From HXMU1420-13 sp965249965 (GTDB lineage Bacteria; Bacteroidota; Rhodothermia; Balneolales; Balneolaceae), in assembly GCA_965249965.1 (NCBI GenBank), contig OZ252262.1, forward strand, positions 806,001 through 870,000: 64,000 bases of DNA, given 5' to 3'. The position numbers and the translations under genes are program-made. A model generated the notes under the pieces. That model made no database searches. It was not told where the DNA came from and was given only the letters and a program-made list of their open reading frames with translations. This document shows, piece by piece, positions 18,949 to 26,754 of the stretch. Every line of letters starts with the position of its first letter. Positions within the stretch are counted from its first letter, which is position 1.

Positions 18949-19428
18949 TTAGATAAATTCTGCACTCAACATCTTGCACAACTTTTCAAGCGCTTCTGTT
19001 TGTTCTTTTGTGATGGAATTTTTGGTGTTCGAATCAATATCCAGTTGAGCCACAAATTTTCCATTCGCCATAATAGGCACTACAATTTCGGATTGTACAT
19101 CCATACTGCATGCCAGATAATTATCTTCCGCCGAAACATCCTGAGAAACAAAGGTTTCGTGCGACAATGCAACCTGACCACATATTCCGGTTCCAAATGG
19201 AATTCGGTTATGATCGGTAGACTCGCCCACAAATGGTCCAAGTACTAATTCGTCTTCAGCATCCTCAGCAACTAAATAAAATCCAACCCAGTCGAAGGTT
19301 GGCACTTCGTCGGCTAGTAGTTCACAAACGGCAAATAATTTCTCGTTACGTGTAACTGCACGTTCTTGAATCTCTTTCGTATGGATGATTAGTTTATCTA
19401 ACAGGCTAATTGTTTGTGTAGGTGTCAT
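18949..19428 (-). CDS. GAF domain protein, free-methionine-(R)-sulfoxide reductase-like
   Basis: 159 residues forming a single GAF domain. WVGFYLV, LVLGPFVGES, RIPFGTGICGQVA and SEIVVPIM follow the fRMsr pattern closely. Of the three cysteines used by fRMsr enzymes, those in GICG and LACS are present. The first, which normally precedes RIPFG, is replaced by His-Asn. The enzyme reduces free methionine sulfoxide with thioredoxin; the missing cysteine could mean altered recycling or loss of activity. It lies 22 bases upstream of the TerB-like gene in the same direction. Confidence 0.75.
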   Translation of the reverse strand: MTPTQTISLLDKLIIHTKEIQERAVTRNEKLFAVCELLADEVPTFDWVGFYLVAEDAEDELVLGPFVGESTDHNRIPFGTGICGQVALSHETFVSQDVSAEDNYLACSMDVQSEIVVPIMANGKFVAQLDIDSNTKNSITKEQTEALEKLCKMLSAEFI

Positions 19429-19635
19429 GGAAATGTTCAGTATTTGTTCTGAAAATAAAAGAAATCGTAGACTAGAAAAGTTAAGCTTTTAAATTTCAAC
19501 GCGCGATAAAGTTGTTATCGTTCATTTCGCAAATTTTATAAGATTCGTAACAGGGTTAATCATAGGCTCATATTTTTTTATGGTGATACTTTGCGAAGTA
19601 TCTGAATTAGTTTAAAAAGCACGTATCTTTCTAGA

Positions 19636-20310
19636 GTGGAAAACTTTATCAACGATATCTTTTCTTTTTCAACCGATTTTATGGGAACCGGCGCCTTACT
19701 TATCGCCAGTTTTACCTCTTTATTTTCGGTTGTAAACCCCCTGGCAGCCATGCCGGTTTTTTTAAGTTTAGTGGAAGGCCATCCTGTAGAAGATCAGGTT
19801 CGAACTGCCCGAAAATCTTCGATTTACATGTTTCTGGTTTTGGCCACATTCCTGTTTCTTGGCACCTACATTCTCTCCTTTTTTGGCATCAGCTTATCGG
19901 GAATTATGATTGCCGGTGGCTTTGTAATTATGCGCGCCGGTTTTTCGATGATGAACCCCGAAACCGGTGGACGAAAACTCACCAAAAAAGATACCGAAGC
20001 TGCGATGGAAAAAGAGGATGTATCTTTTAGTCCTATTGCAATGCCGCTGTTATCCGGTCCCGGAAGCATCGCGGTAGTGATTGGTTTTGGGTCGCAGGCC
20101 AGCGGATTAAACGACTACATCATTAATGTAATGGCTGTTTTGATGTGCGCGTTCGTAGCGTGGGGCATATTACGAGTAGCTCCCTGGTTAAATTCGGTAA
20201 TTGGCCGTAGCGGAATGATGGTAATAACCCGCATGATGGGCTTTATTGCATTGGCGATTGGTGTACAATTTGTAATTAATGGAATCGGTTCGTTTTTTGG
20301 GTTGAAATAA
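19636..20310 (+). CDS. MarC family integral membrane protein
   Basis: 224 residues from a GTG start, about six membrane helices. LIASFTSLFSVVNPLAAMPVF and SGPGSIAVVIGFG are MarC (UPF0056) hallmarks. The family was once linked to multiple antibiotic resistance, but its transport substrate is unproved; some relatives are proposed amino-acid or general exporters. The DinB-fold gene follows after 12 bases and is probably cotranscribed. Confidence 0.85.
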   Translation: MENFINDIFSFSTDFMGTGALLIASFTSLFSVVNPLAAMPVFLSLVEGHPVEDQVRTARKSSIYMFLVLATFLFLGTYILSFFGISLSGIMIAGGFVIMRAGFSMMNPETGGRKLTKKDTEAAMEKEDVSFSPIAMPLLSGPGSIAVVIGFGSQASGLNDYIINVMAVLMCAFVAWGILRVAPWLNSVIGRSGMMVITRMMGFIALAIGVQFVINGIGSFFGLK

Positions 20311-20322
20311 AATCCTGATGCC

Positions 20323-20760
20323 ATGTTTAACAAAAAGATTGAGTTTGATTTGTGGGCCAACCAGCTAATCTTCAAGTCCATCAAACAACTCCGCGACGAA
20401 TCGGTTAAAGCTGAGTGTACACGATTGTTTGCCCACCTTTTTAAAGCTCAAATCATCTGGTTTAACCGAGTGAACCATATCGAAGAAAAAGTGCAGATTT
20501 GGGGCGAATATACTGTAGAAGAATGCAGTAGCCTGATGAACGACAGCCGATCTATGCTCGAGGGCATCGCAGAGAAATCGGACGAACGTATCCAATATCA
20601 CGACACAAAAGGAAAACCGTACGAAAATTCCGTGCCAGATATTTTTGATCATGTGATCATTCACGGGCAACACCATCGTGCCCAAATTATGTGGTTATTG
20701 CGAAGCGCCGGCTTAACACCTCCACCCACCGATTACATCTATTTTCTAAGATCATTATAG
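20323..20760 (+). CDS. DinB-fold protein (putative metal-dependent hydrolase/thiol transferase)
   Basis: 145 residues of a four-helix DinB/YfiT-like bundle. Candidate metal ligands are the His in LFAHLFKAQ near residue 32 and the cluster IIHGQHHRAQ near 110, the usual H...H-x-x-x-H arrangement of the superfamily. Not related to DNA polymerase IV. Proteins of this fold include mycothiol- and bacillithiol-dependent enzymes, but a specific reaction cannot be assigned. Confidence 0.75.
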   Translation: MFNKKIEFDLWANQLIFKSIKQLRDESVKAECTRLFAHLFKAQIIWFNRVNHIEEKVQIWGEYTVEECSSLMNDSRSMLEGIAEKSDERIQYHDTKGKPYENSVPDIFDHVIIHGQHHRAQIMWLLRSAGLTPPPTDYIYFLRSL

Positions 20761-20778
20761 ACTGAGGGCAACTTTTAG

Positions 20779-20786
20779 TAGTTTTG
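20779..20786 (+). promoter_or_regulatory. Candidate -7 promoter box (TAnnTTTG)
   Basis: TAGTTTTG matches the TAnnTTTG -7 consensus known from Bacteroidota. It lies between the DinB-fold gene and the symporter gene and would give a transcript start near 20793. No clear -33 TTG element is visible at the expected spacing. Whether this organism uses that consensus is inference. Confidence 0.35.
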
Positions 20787-20868
20787 CCCTGTTTGTACAT
20801 CGAAATCATCACTAAATCGTCGAATTCTGGAAACTATAGATCGCGTTCTCGCCGCTTTTTCATCCTTT

Positions 20869-22203
20869 ATGTGGGGAACACCACTTGTGGTATTATTGGT
20901 TGGAGGGGGATTATTCTTTCTTCTCTACTCTCGATTCACCCCGTATCGATATTTCTTTCACGCTATAGATATTCTTCGTGGTAAATTTGATGACCCCGAC
21001 GATCCCGGCGACATCAATCACTTTGAGGCGCTGGCATCTGCGCTTGCTGCAACCGTTGGATTAGGAAACATCAGCGGGGTGGCTGTGGCAATTGCTGTTG
21101 GCGGTCCCGGAGCTGTATTCTGGATGTGGGTGAGTGCCGTTGTTGGAATGGCCACCAAATTTTTTACCTGTACGCTCTCCATCATGTATCGCGGAAAAGA
21201 TTCCAATGGGGATATTCAAGGTGGAACCATGTATATGATTATGGAAGGTCTCGGAAAAAAGTGGAAACCACTTGCTGTTCTTTTTGCCGTTGCTGGGCTG
21301 TTCGGGCCACTTCCCATTTTTCAGGCAAATCAGGTAACGCAGATCGTGCGTGATTTCATTCTTGTACCAAACGGGATCACCGATCCTGCAAATACCTTCA
21401 CCAGCGATTTAATTAGTGGTTTAGTGATTTTGGGCATTGTTTCGATTGTAATTTTTGGAGGTATTAAGCGCGTTGGAAAGGTGGCATCTAAAATGGTGCC
21501 TGCCATGGTGGTTATTTACGTGACTTGCGTGCTCGTGATTCTGGGAATCCACATAGATGTGCTTGGCAGTACCTTTGCTCTGATTTTTGTGGATGCGTTC
21601 ACCGCGGAATCTGCGATGGGCGGTGCACTTGGGGCCTTAATTATAACGGGTGTACGAAGAGCTGCATTCTCGAACGAAGCCGGGATCGGGACCGCGACCT
21701 TAGCCCACGGTGCAGCTAAAACCAAAGAACCCGTTCGGGAAGGTTTGGTTGCCATGATGGGTCCTTTTATTGATACCATTGTGGTTTGTACGATGACCGC
21801 TCTTGCCATTCTAGTAACCGGAGTTTGGAAAACCGGCGAGGCAAACGGGATCACTTTAACGGCATCTGCTTTTCAGGAAGCCATTGGTCCATTTGGCGTG
21901 TATCTCCTCATTTTCTGTGTGTTGATTTTCGGCTTTAGCTCTCTGTTCACTTATTCGTATTACTCCACCAAATGTCTTGGCTTTTTGATTGGTGCCGACA
22001 AGCAGAAGTACTTCAATTATTTCTATGCGGCCGCCATTATTTTTGGCTCGGTGGCAACGATCAATGCGGTGCTGAATTTCACCGACGGTATGTTTGCGCT
22101 TATGGCCATCCCAACCATGACGTGTGCCATCATATTGTCGCCCAAAGTGATGGCAGCAGCAAAGGATTATTTTGCGAGGATGAAGAATCAGGGGTTACTT
22201 TAG
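20869..22203 (+). CDS. Alanine/glycine:cation symporter (AGCS family)
   Basis: 444 residues from the ATG at 20869, with 10-11 membrane helices. GLGNISGVAVAIAVGGPGAVFWMW and AAFSNEAGIGTATLAHGAA are typical of sodium/proton:alanine-glycine symporters. AGCS proteins normally have about 15 residues before the W-G-T-P motif. Here the ATG falls immediately before it, while the frame stays open upstream and encodes ETIDRVLAAFSSF, matching the expected leading helix. A non-ATG start (CTG 20827 or ATT 20824) is therefore likely. A TAnnTTTG promoter box lies at 20779. Confidence 0.9.
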   Translation: MWGTPLVVLLVGGGLFFLLYSRFTPYRYFFHAIDILRGKFDDPDDPGDINHFEALASALAATVGLGNISGVAVAIAVGGPGAVFWMWVSAVVGMATKFFTCTLSIMYRGKDSNGDIQGGTMYMIMEGLGKKWKPLAVLFAVAGLFGPLPIFQANQVTQIVRDFILVPNGITDPANTFTSDLISGLVILGIVSIVIFGGIKRVGKVASKMVPAMVVIYVTCVLVILGIHIDVLGSTFALIFVDAFTAESAMGGALGALIITGVRRAAFSNEAGIGTATLAHGAAKTKEPVREGLVAMMGPFIDTIVVCTMTALAILVTGVWKTGEANGITLTASAFQEAIGPFGVYLLIFCVLIFGFSSLFTYSYYSTKCLGFLIGADKQKYFNYFYAAAIIFGSVATINAVLNFTDGMFALMAIPTMTCAIILSPKVMAAAKDYFARMKNQGLL

Positions 22204-22221
22204 TCTAGCAATTAATCCTCG

Positions 22222-22267
22222 AAGCAAAGATCCATGTTTGCATTGCACAGGTGACCTGCGCAACGAG
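22222..22267 (+). repeat. Direct repeat, copy A (left flank of M23 cassette)
   Basis: 46 bases that align without gaps to 24490-24535. The best shared part reads TGCATTG, CAGG, GACC, GCG and AACGAG in register, with mismatches clustered in one 5-base block. It lies just after the symporter gene and before the M23 lipoprotein gene. The two copies are in the same orientation and bracket about 2.2 kb. Confidence 0.5.
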
Positions 22268-22327
22268 ATAATTATTTTTTGCTCCTAAACATATATATAT
22301 ATACTCCTAGCCATAATTAATACTGGG

Positions 22328-22951
22328 TTGATGAAATATATATTATTAGGGTTACTCTTTTTCACTTTGGGATGTGAAGTTTCAAACACTCCCAAACAAC
22401 AAGTTGAAAATTCTCCAACTAATACTGCAAATACCCCCCTACCAAATTTAGAGGCAAACCAATATCGACATATAAATTTATCAAACATTCAAGATAGCGA
22501 ATCACTAAATAGAAAGGCTTTTACCGGTTTTCAAATTAATTGGGATCTCTTAACACCAATTCTAGATGAGGCAAAATTAAATCAATCAAATGATTTGGTT
22601 GCTGTTTTTGGCGCAATAACTGATGAAGGATTCTATATTCACCATGAGCAAGTACTGGGTTTTTCACCCGCAGCGATGGAACAAGCCAATGGTAATACAA
22701 GAAAATTCTACTACGAGTTTGGTTTGTTAGATAGCGATTCGGTGTTTGTACAACGAGTAGCAATAGCCTATATACCTGATAGTGATTTAGCATACTCCGA
22801 ACTATTTACATGGGTTCAACCAATTAAATCATCTGAAACAGACTCACTAAATTTAAAAATCACTACCGGACGATCCTGCTACTTGTATACAATGTGCAGA
22901 TGGAGTCTTGCAAGAATTAAAGTTAGTCGCCCCATCATTATCAACCGATGA
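22328..22951 (+). CDS. Lipoprotein, N-terminal part of a split M23 peptidase
   Basis: 207 codons. A short signal sequence with lipobox (FFTLGCEVS) leads into a Ser/Asn/Thr-rich linker, then an immunoglobulin- or lipocalin-like beta domain ending near IKSSETDSLNLKI. The last ~30 codons (CYLYTMCRWSLARIK...) look like out-of-frame translation. In the +1 frame the DNA encodes DPATCIQCADG, which continues smoothly into the M23 peptidase. A single extra base between 22857 and 22951 would explain the break. Genuine overlapping genes are the alternative, but then the peptidase would have no export signal. Confidence 0.6.
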   Translation: MMKYILLGLLFFTLGCEVSNTPKQQVENSPTNTANTPLPNLEANQYRHINLSNIQDSESLNRKAFTGFQINWDLLTPILDEAKLNQSNDLVAVFGAITDEGFYIHHEQVLGFSPAAMEQANGNTRKFYYEFGLLDSDSVFVQRVAIAYIPDSDLAYSELFTWVQPIKSSETDSLNLKITTGRSCYLYTMCRWSLARIKVSRPIIINR

Positions 22952-23702
22952 TGATGTCTGTATGATTGTCTTTTGTGATGGTACTGAAGCAACGGTTACA
23001 GGAGAAGGTGCTTATTCTGTGAACATCGATTTTGATTGGATAATATCCGGCGGTGGAGGCTCCTCAAGCTCTGGCGGTGGTACTTCAGGTGACGGCAGTG
23101 GAAGTTCATCATGCCCACCACCATTTGTTTGTGGTAATCCAGGTCAGGCACCCGATCAAGGTGATTCACAAGAAGAAGAGGAGCAAAACCAAATTATACC
23201 ACAACCTTGTGAAGGTGATCCAGTACCGAACCCTGAAATTGCACCTACCGGTCTTCAAGGTACGGATGGTGGTAGATTCGAAGCAGCAAGAGCAGACGGA
23301 ACGCCACACCGTGGTTTGGATATAAAATCACCAATTGGCGCACCATTATTTTCAATGTTTGATGGTACAATCTATGCTTCAAACACAAATGGTACTGGTA
23401 CATTTGGCAATTATATTATTGTTAATTCATTGGTAAATGGTGAAAGTATATTAGTTTTATATGCACATTTAAGCTCTGTTCAATCAACTAGCGGATCAGT
23501 TACTTCTGGGACAATAATTGGGAATACTGGAGATTCTGGAAATGCAAGTGGTACAGTACCACATGTTCACATTGAAGTAAAGAATAAAGCAGAAGTTGAA
23601 TTACTTGGCTATAATGATGCTACCCCAAAAAACCCAGAAGATTACATGACAACTAAATTTGATGAAAATGGAAATCCTATTCAAAACTCCTGCTCAAGCT
23701 AA
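22908..23702 (+). CDS. M23 family metallopeptidase (LytM-like), lacks own signal
   Basis: 264 codons if begun at the TTG at 22908, but the frame is open back to 22857. A Cys-containing segment (DPATCIQC, VCMIVFCDG) precedes a Gly/Ser linker. The LytM domain follows, with zinc ligands His134 and Asp138 (HRGLD) and HVH at 219-221, plus YAHL at about 185-188. M23 enzymes cut glycyl or other peptide cross-bridges in peptidoglycan. With no signal peptide of its own, it is most likely the C-terminal part of the lipoprotein begun at 22328. Base composition is more AT-rich than neighbouring core genes. Confidence 0.75.
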   Translation: MQELKLVAPSLSTDDDVCMIVFCDGTEATVTGEGAYSVNIDFDWIISGGGGSSSSGGGTSGDGSGSSSCPPPFVCGNPGQAPDQGDSQEEEEQNQIIPQPCEGDPVPNPEIAPTGLQGTDGGRFEAARADGTPHRGLDIKSPIGAPLFSMFDGTIYASNTNGTGTFGNYIIVNSLVNGESILVLYAHLSSVQSTSGSVTSGTIIGNTGDSGNASGTVPHVHIEVKNKAEVELLGYNDATPKNPEDYMTTKFDENGNPIQNSCSS

Positions 23703-24297
23703 AATATTCATCTTACCAATTTTCATCCTTTCTATTTTAAGTTTTGGATGCTATGCACAAGAGAATAATACTCTATTAAAATCTGTCGAGATAAATGGGA
23801 GTCTAAGCAATATTGTTTCTGATGCTGCTATTATTGAGTCACCTACTTTAAGTTACTCCATTTATACCTTTTTGGAATTGAAAAATGAAAGTGACATTAA
23901 ATCATTATTGGGCGAGCCACTACAAGAAAATGATCAAAATGACGAATCAAATACTGGAATCGTCTTATTTGAATTAAAGCAACTAATCTATGATGGTTTA
24001 ATATTTAACTTAGAAAAATCTAGAGGCGTTTTTGAGATTATTAGTATAGAATTAATTGACAAGAATACAATTCTTTCCTTTAACTCTAACGTACTTAAAA
24101 TTGGTGGAAGGATTATTCAATCTTCTAATAACTCAGAATCATCTAATTACAGAATAAATATTACCGACTCAATTGTATTTGAGCAGAGTAGAATCAAAAG
24201 TCTTTCAACAAATCAAATTAAAAACCAATATTTCAAATTAGGTTTAAATCGAGATGGTTTTATAGAGAGTATTACCTTAATTATCAAAACTATTTGA
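23662..24297 (+). CDS. Hypothetical secreted protein
   Basis: 211 residues from the ATG at 23662, inside the end of the M23 frame; an ATG at 23668 is also possible. A basic N-terminus is followed by IFILPIFILSILSFGCYAQE, a signal peptide with possible lipobox Cys. The mature part is Asn/Ser-rich with predicted beta strands and no recognisable family. The 3' part of the M23 gene overlaps it by about 40 bases, suggesting coupled expression. AT-rich like its neighbour, and inside the pair of 46-base repeats. Confidence 0.55.
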   Translation: MKMEILFKTPAQAKIFILPIFILSILSFGCYAQENNTLLKSVEINGSLSNIVSDAAIIESPTLSYSIYTFLELKNESDIKSLLGEPLQENDQNDESNTGIVLFELKQLIYDGLIFNLEKSRGVFEIISIELIDKNTILSFNSNVLKIGGRIIQSSNNSESSNYRINITDSIVFEQSRIKSLSTNQIKNQYFKLGLNRDGFIESITLIIKTI

Positions 24298-24322
24298 AAA
24301 AAACATAATGCGCCACCTAACG

Positions 24323-24390
24323 CAAGCGTCCGCTTGTGCGAAAGGAATAGCAAAGGGTTTGAAAAATGTAAAGGTCCAAGCGGACGCTTG
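24323..24390. repeat. Perfect 14-base inverted repeat
   Basis: CAAGCGTCCGCTTG at 24323-24336 is the exact reverse complement of CAAGCGGACGCTTG at 24377-24390, with 40 bases between. Each arm is itself nearly palindromic. It sits downstream of the orphan secreted gene and inside the region bounded by the 46-base direct repeats. It could be a terminator stem or the ends of a small mobile element; there is no T run after the right arm. Confidence 0.5.
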
Positions 24391-24489
24391 AACCAGGTTT
24401 AGTACTTAACCTAGTTCTGTAGCTCTGCTGCAGGACTTTTTCTCAGGGAGCTCAGCCCCCATTCTTTGTTTACCATACCTATAGATTCT

Positions 24490-24535
24490 AAGCAGAGCTC
24501 CTATCATGCATTGTGCAGGAGACCCGCGAAACGAG
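24490..24535 (+). repeat. Direct repeat, copy B (right flank of M23 cassette)
   Basis: Gapless partner of 22222-22267, about 70 percent identical overall and higher outside one 5-base block. It lies immediately before the stop of the convergent VOC gene. The region 24391-24540 holds nothing else that I recognise. Confidence 0.5.
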
Positions 24536-24540
24536 GAAAA

Positions 24541-24918
24541 CTAATAAAACTCCCGAATCATAAATACATTTCCTTCAGGATCGGTGGCATTGCATACATT
24601 GAAATGCGGTCCTCGATAAATCATTTGCTCAGCTGTTCCCCCTTGATCAAGTATCAATTTTTTAGCTGAGTTCATATTCTCTACCGTAAAAAATGGTTTG
24701 ATTGCGCTTTCACGAAACCCAATTCTGTTATCCTCAGCAATTTGAACTCCCGGTTCGGGTTCGTGGATTACCAGTTGGCCATCAGGAATGCTAATCACCG
24801 CCATTTCATGATTAGAAAAGACAATGCGTGCATCTGACAGCACATCAGCATAAAATTTAGAAAGAGCGGAGACGTCAGTAGAATAAATAAACACGCCTGA
24901 CTTTGCAGGTCCACTCAT
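24541..24918 (-). CDS. VOC (glyoxalase/bleomycin-resistance fold) protein
   Basis: 125 residues from the ATG at 24918, whose ATGA overlaps the stop of the upstream gene. One VOC module pair is visible: SGVFIYSTDVSALSKFYADVL opening, a middle IGFRESAIKPFFTVENMN, and a DPEGNVFMIREFY ending with the usual terminal Glu ligand. VOC proteins range from dioxygenases to resistance factors; no substrate can be given. Probably cotranscribed with the arrestin-like gene. Confidence 0.75.
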   Translation of the reverse strand: MSGPAKSGVFIYSTDVSALSKFYADVLSDARIVFSNHEMAVISIPDGQLVIHEPEPGVQIAEDNRIGFRESAIKPFFTVENMNSAKKLILDQGGTAEQMIYRGPHFNVCNATDPEGNVFMIREFY

Positions 24919-25382
24919 TTCAACTCCACCCAACCTGAATCCGGGTCGTTTCCAGCCATATCCAATCCCGCTCTAACGCGATATGTGTGGCGAGCAAACT
25001 TTCCTAGATAAATTGGTGGGGCAGTTTCGGGAATGGTGACTTCAATTTTCCAATCGTACGTCATGGATGCTACGAGATTCATTTGACCAGTCACATTCAG
25101 TTCATTCACGTAGGTCTCGAATGTACGATGTACATGTTCTACTCGTGAGCGTGTCTGGCCGGAACTGTTTTGGTGCGTATCCACATCGGCAACCTGTACT
25201 TCTTCCAGCCCAACCACATTCAAATACACACGATCAATATTAATGGGTTCGTCTTGAACAATCGCCTTAATACGAACCTCAAAAGGTTCCCCAAATTTGA
25301 TGGGATCAGCCTCCACAAATACCTTTGCAGACCCTCCGGTTAGCTTTTTAGTAAATGATTTAACTTTATCAAATATGCCCAC
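24915..25382 (-). CDS. Arrestin/Spo0M-like beta-sandwich protein
   Basis: 155 residues, no signal peptide. Beta-rich sequence with KVFVEADPIKFGEPFEVRIKAIV opening and a late IEVTIPETAPPIYLGKFARHTYRV segment recalls arrestin-like sporulation-control (Spo0M) domains. Cytoplasmic. Its stop overlaps the VOC gene start (ATGA) and SemiSWEET lies 9 bases upstream. Function not evident; the family call is moderate. Confidence 0.5.
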   Translation of the reverse strand: MGIFDKVKSFTKKLTGGSAKVFVEADPIKFGEPFEVRIKAIVQDEPINIDRVYLNVVGLEEVQVADVDTHQNSSGQTRSRVEHVHRTFETYVNELNVTGQMNLVASMTYDWKIEVTIPETAPPIYLGKFARHTYRVRAGLDMAGNDPDSGWVELK

Positions 25383-25391
25383 TTTCTTAAC

Positions 25392-25673
25392 TCAGTTTTT
25401 AGTTTTGTCACTATATAATATGGTTAGATATAGTTGATATAACAAAAGAATAGTCATAATACCGAGCATCACAATAATTGGTGTAAGCCCAAGAAGTAAT
25501 CCATATATAAAATAAAGTACATTTGTTAGAATAGTTAGAACGAGCATTCCAATCGACAAATCATTGGTCTGCTTAGTTTTTATTGTTTTCACGAGTTGAG
25601 GTAAGAATGAAATCATTGCAATAAAGCCCGCTAAATAACCAAGTAGTTCAATTAACGCTACATTAATATCCAT
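25392..25673 (-). CDS. SemiSWEET/PQ-loop sugar transporter
   Basis: 93 residues with three membrane helices. The PQ-loop motif is visible as FLPQLVKTIKTKQTNDLS in the first loop. SemiSWEETs work as dimers to move sugars by facilitated diffusion. The start at 25673 lies inside the last 16 bases of the upstream STAS-like gene, so translation is probably coupled. Confidence 0.85.
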   Translation of the reverse strand: MDINVALIELLGYLAGFIAMISFLPQLVKTIKTKQTNDLSIGMLVLTILTNVLYFIYGLLLGLTPIIVMLGIMTILLLYQLYLTILYSDKTKN

Positions 25674-26020
25674 TCAATGGCTCCCACTTTATTGCTGTAA
25701 AAAAATTTGATATAGACTCCTCTGTTCGATGCCGCTGTTTCAAGAAAATCATTTTGAGCCTTCCTACTCAATCTGTCAAGCACTGCAATTCTTTTTAGTT
25801 CGTAAAAGGCTGCTGCTTCCATCGCTTTTGCAATGTTATAATCATCAATTGTATTGCTACTTAGCTCAAATTCAGAAACATTTAAAAGCATGGGCAGCTT
25901 TCCATTTTCTGTCCATATCTTTTTTATCGTTCTGATAAACCCTGCGTTTTTTGATGCGCTAAGCTCTCCTTTGAAGGTTGCTTCAATATGTTTTTCTCTG
26001 CGTGAGTATTCGTAGGTCAT
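25658..26020 (-). CDS. STAS/SpoIIAA-like protein
   Basis: 120 residues. Alternating beta and alpha pattern with IEATFKGELSASKNAGFIRTI, LPMLLNVSEFELSS and RIAVLDRLSRKAQNDFLETAA resembles the SpoIIAA-like STAS fold seen in many Bacteroidota. No phosphorylatable serine site can be assigned with confidence. It follows a TPR gene and overlaps the SemiSWEET gene. Confidence 0.5.
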   Translation of the reverse strand: MTYEYSRREKHIEATFKGELSASKNAGFIRTIKKIWTENGKLPMLLNVSEFELSSNTIDDYNIAKAMEAAAFYELKRIAVLDRLSRKAQNDFLETAASNRGVYIKFFYSNKVGAIEWILM

Positions 26021-26026
26021 CTCAAT

Positions 26027-26668
26027 TCAATTATTCCAAATAATCCAGGAGTTGTGATCAAACGGTGGATCATCCATATCGCGCAATTCCTGAATTCTAT
26101 ATTGTAATTCTTTTCCACTTTTTGAACCAAGGCTTACTGCTATTTTTGCTCTCTTTTCAGCTTCATCATATTCCCCAAGTATGGCAAAAGCCAAAGCTAG
26201 GTTGCCGTGTGGTACATGATAGGATGGATCCAATTCGATAGCCTTGTTCAAACTTTCTACCGCTTTTTCAAGCTCATTCAGATAGATATAATTCGCCCCT
26301 AAATTCGTATGTATATCGGGGTACTCCGGGTTGATTCTAATGGCCTCCTCATAACATCTCACGGCCTCTTTAAAATTGCCATTTTTTCTTTGCACTACAC
26401 CCAGCTCAGCCCATGTTTTATGGTTTTCAGGCTTTAGCTCAATCGATTTTTTGTATGCATCGATGGCTTTTTCGTACAAGACTATATTAAGATAACAGTT
26501 CCCAATCCGAGCGTATACATCGTACGCGTCGTAGATGCGCAGCGTCTTTTTTACTGCAAGATTGAATTTTCTGATTGCCCCCACATAGTTACCCACCTCC
26601 ATTTTCATCACACCTTGATAGGCCAATACATCGCCGGTTCGTATAAATGAAAAAATCTCTTCGATCAT
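26027..26668 (-). CDS. TPR repeat protein
   Basis: 213 residues made of about five tetratricopeptide repeats; the clearest units read WAELGVVQRKNGNFKEAVRCY, HTNLGANYIYLNELEKAVES and HGNLALAFAILGEYDEAEKRA. No signal peptide and no catalytic domain. TPR arrays act as protein-binding scaffolds. Upstream of the STAS-like gene by six bases, divergent from the metalloprotease. Confidence 0.85.
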   Translation of the reverse strand: MIEEIFSFIRTGDVLAYQGVMKMEVGNYVGAIRKFNLAVKKTLRIYDAYDVYARIGNCYLNIVLYEKAIDAYKKSIELKPENHKTWAELGVVQRKNGNFKEAVRCYEEAIRINPEYPDIHTNLGANYIYLNELEKAVESLNKAIELDPSYHVPHGNLALAFAILGEYDEAEKRAKIAVSLGSKSGKELQYRIQELRDMDDPPFDHNSWIIWNN

Positions 26669-26754
26669 TGTGTATGTGTAAAAACCTCAAATGCGCGTTT
26701 CAACTCTACTCAGAAACTGCGTTCTTTCTGCATCAACTTCAACTCTAACTGCGA

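Noticed and set aside
20323..20760. The 145-residue DinB-fold protein as DNA polymerase IV
   Set aside because: It is the unrelated metal-binding four-helix DinB/YfiT fold; the real polymerase is at 33101-34186.
23047..23118. GGC/TCA-rich stretch as a DNA tandem repeat
   Set aside because: It encodes an irregular Gly/Ser linker in the peptidase; no perfect repeat unit.
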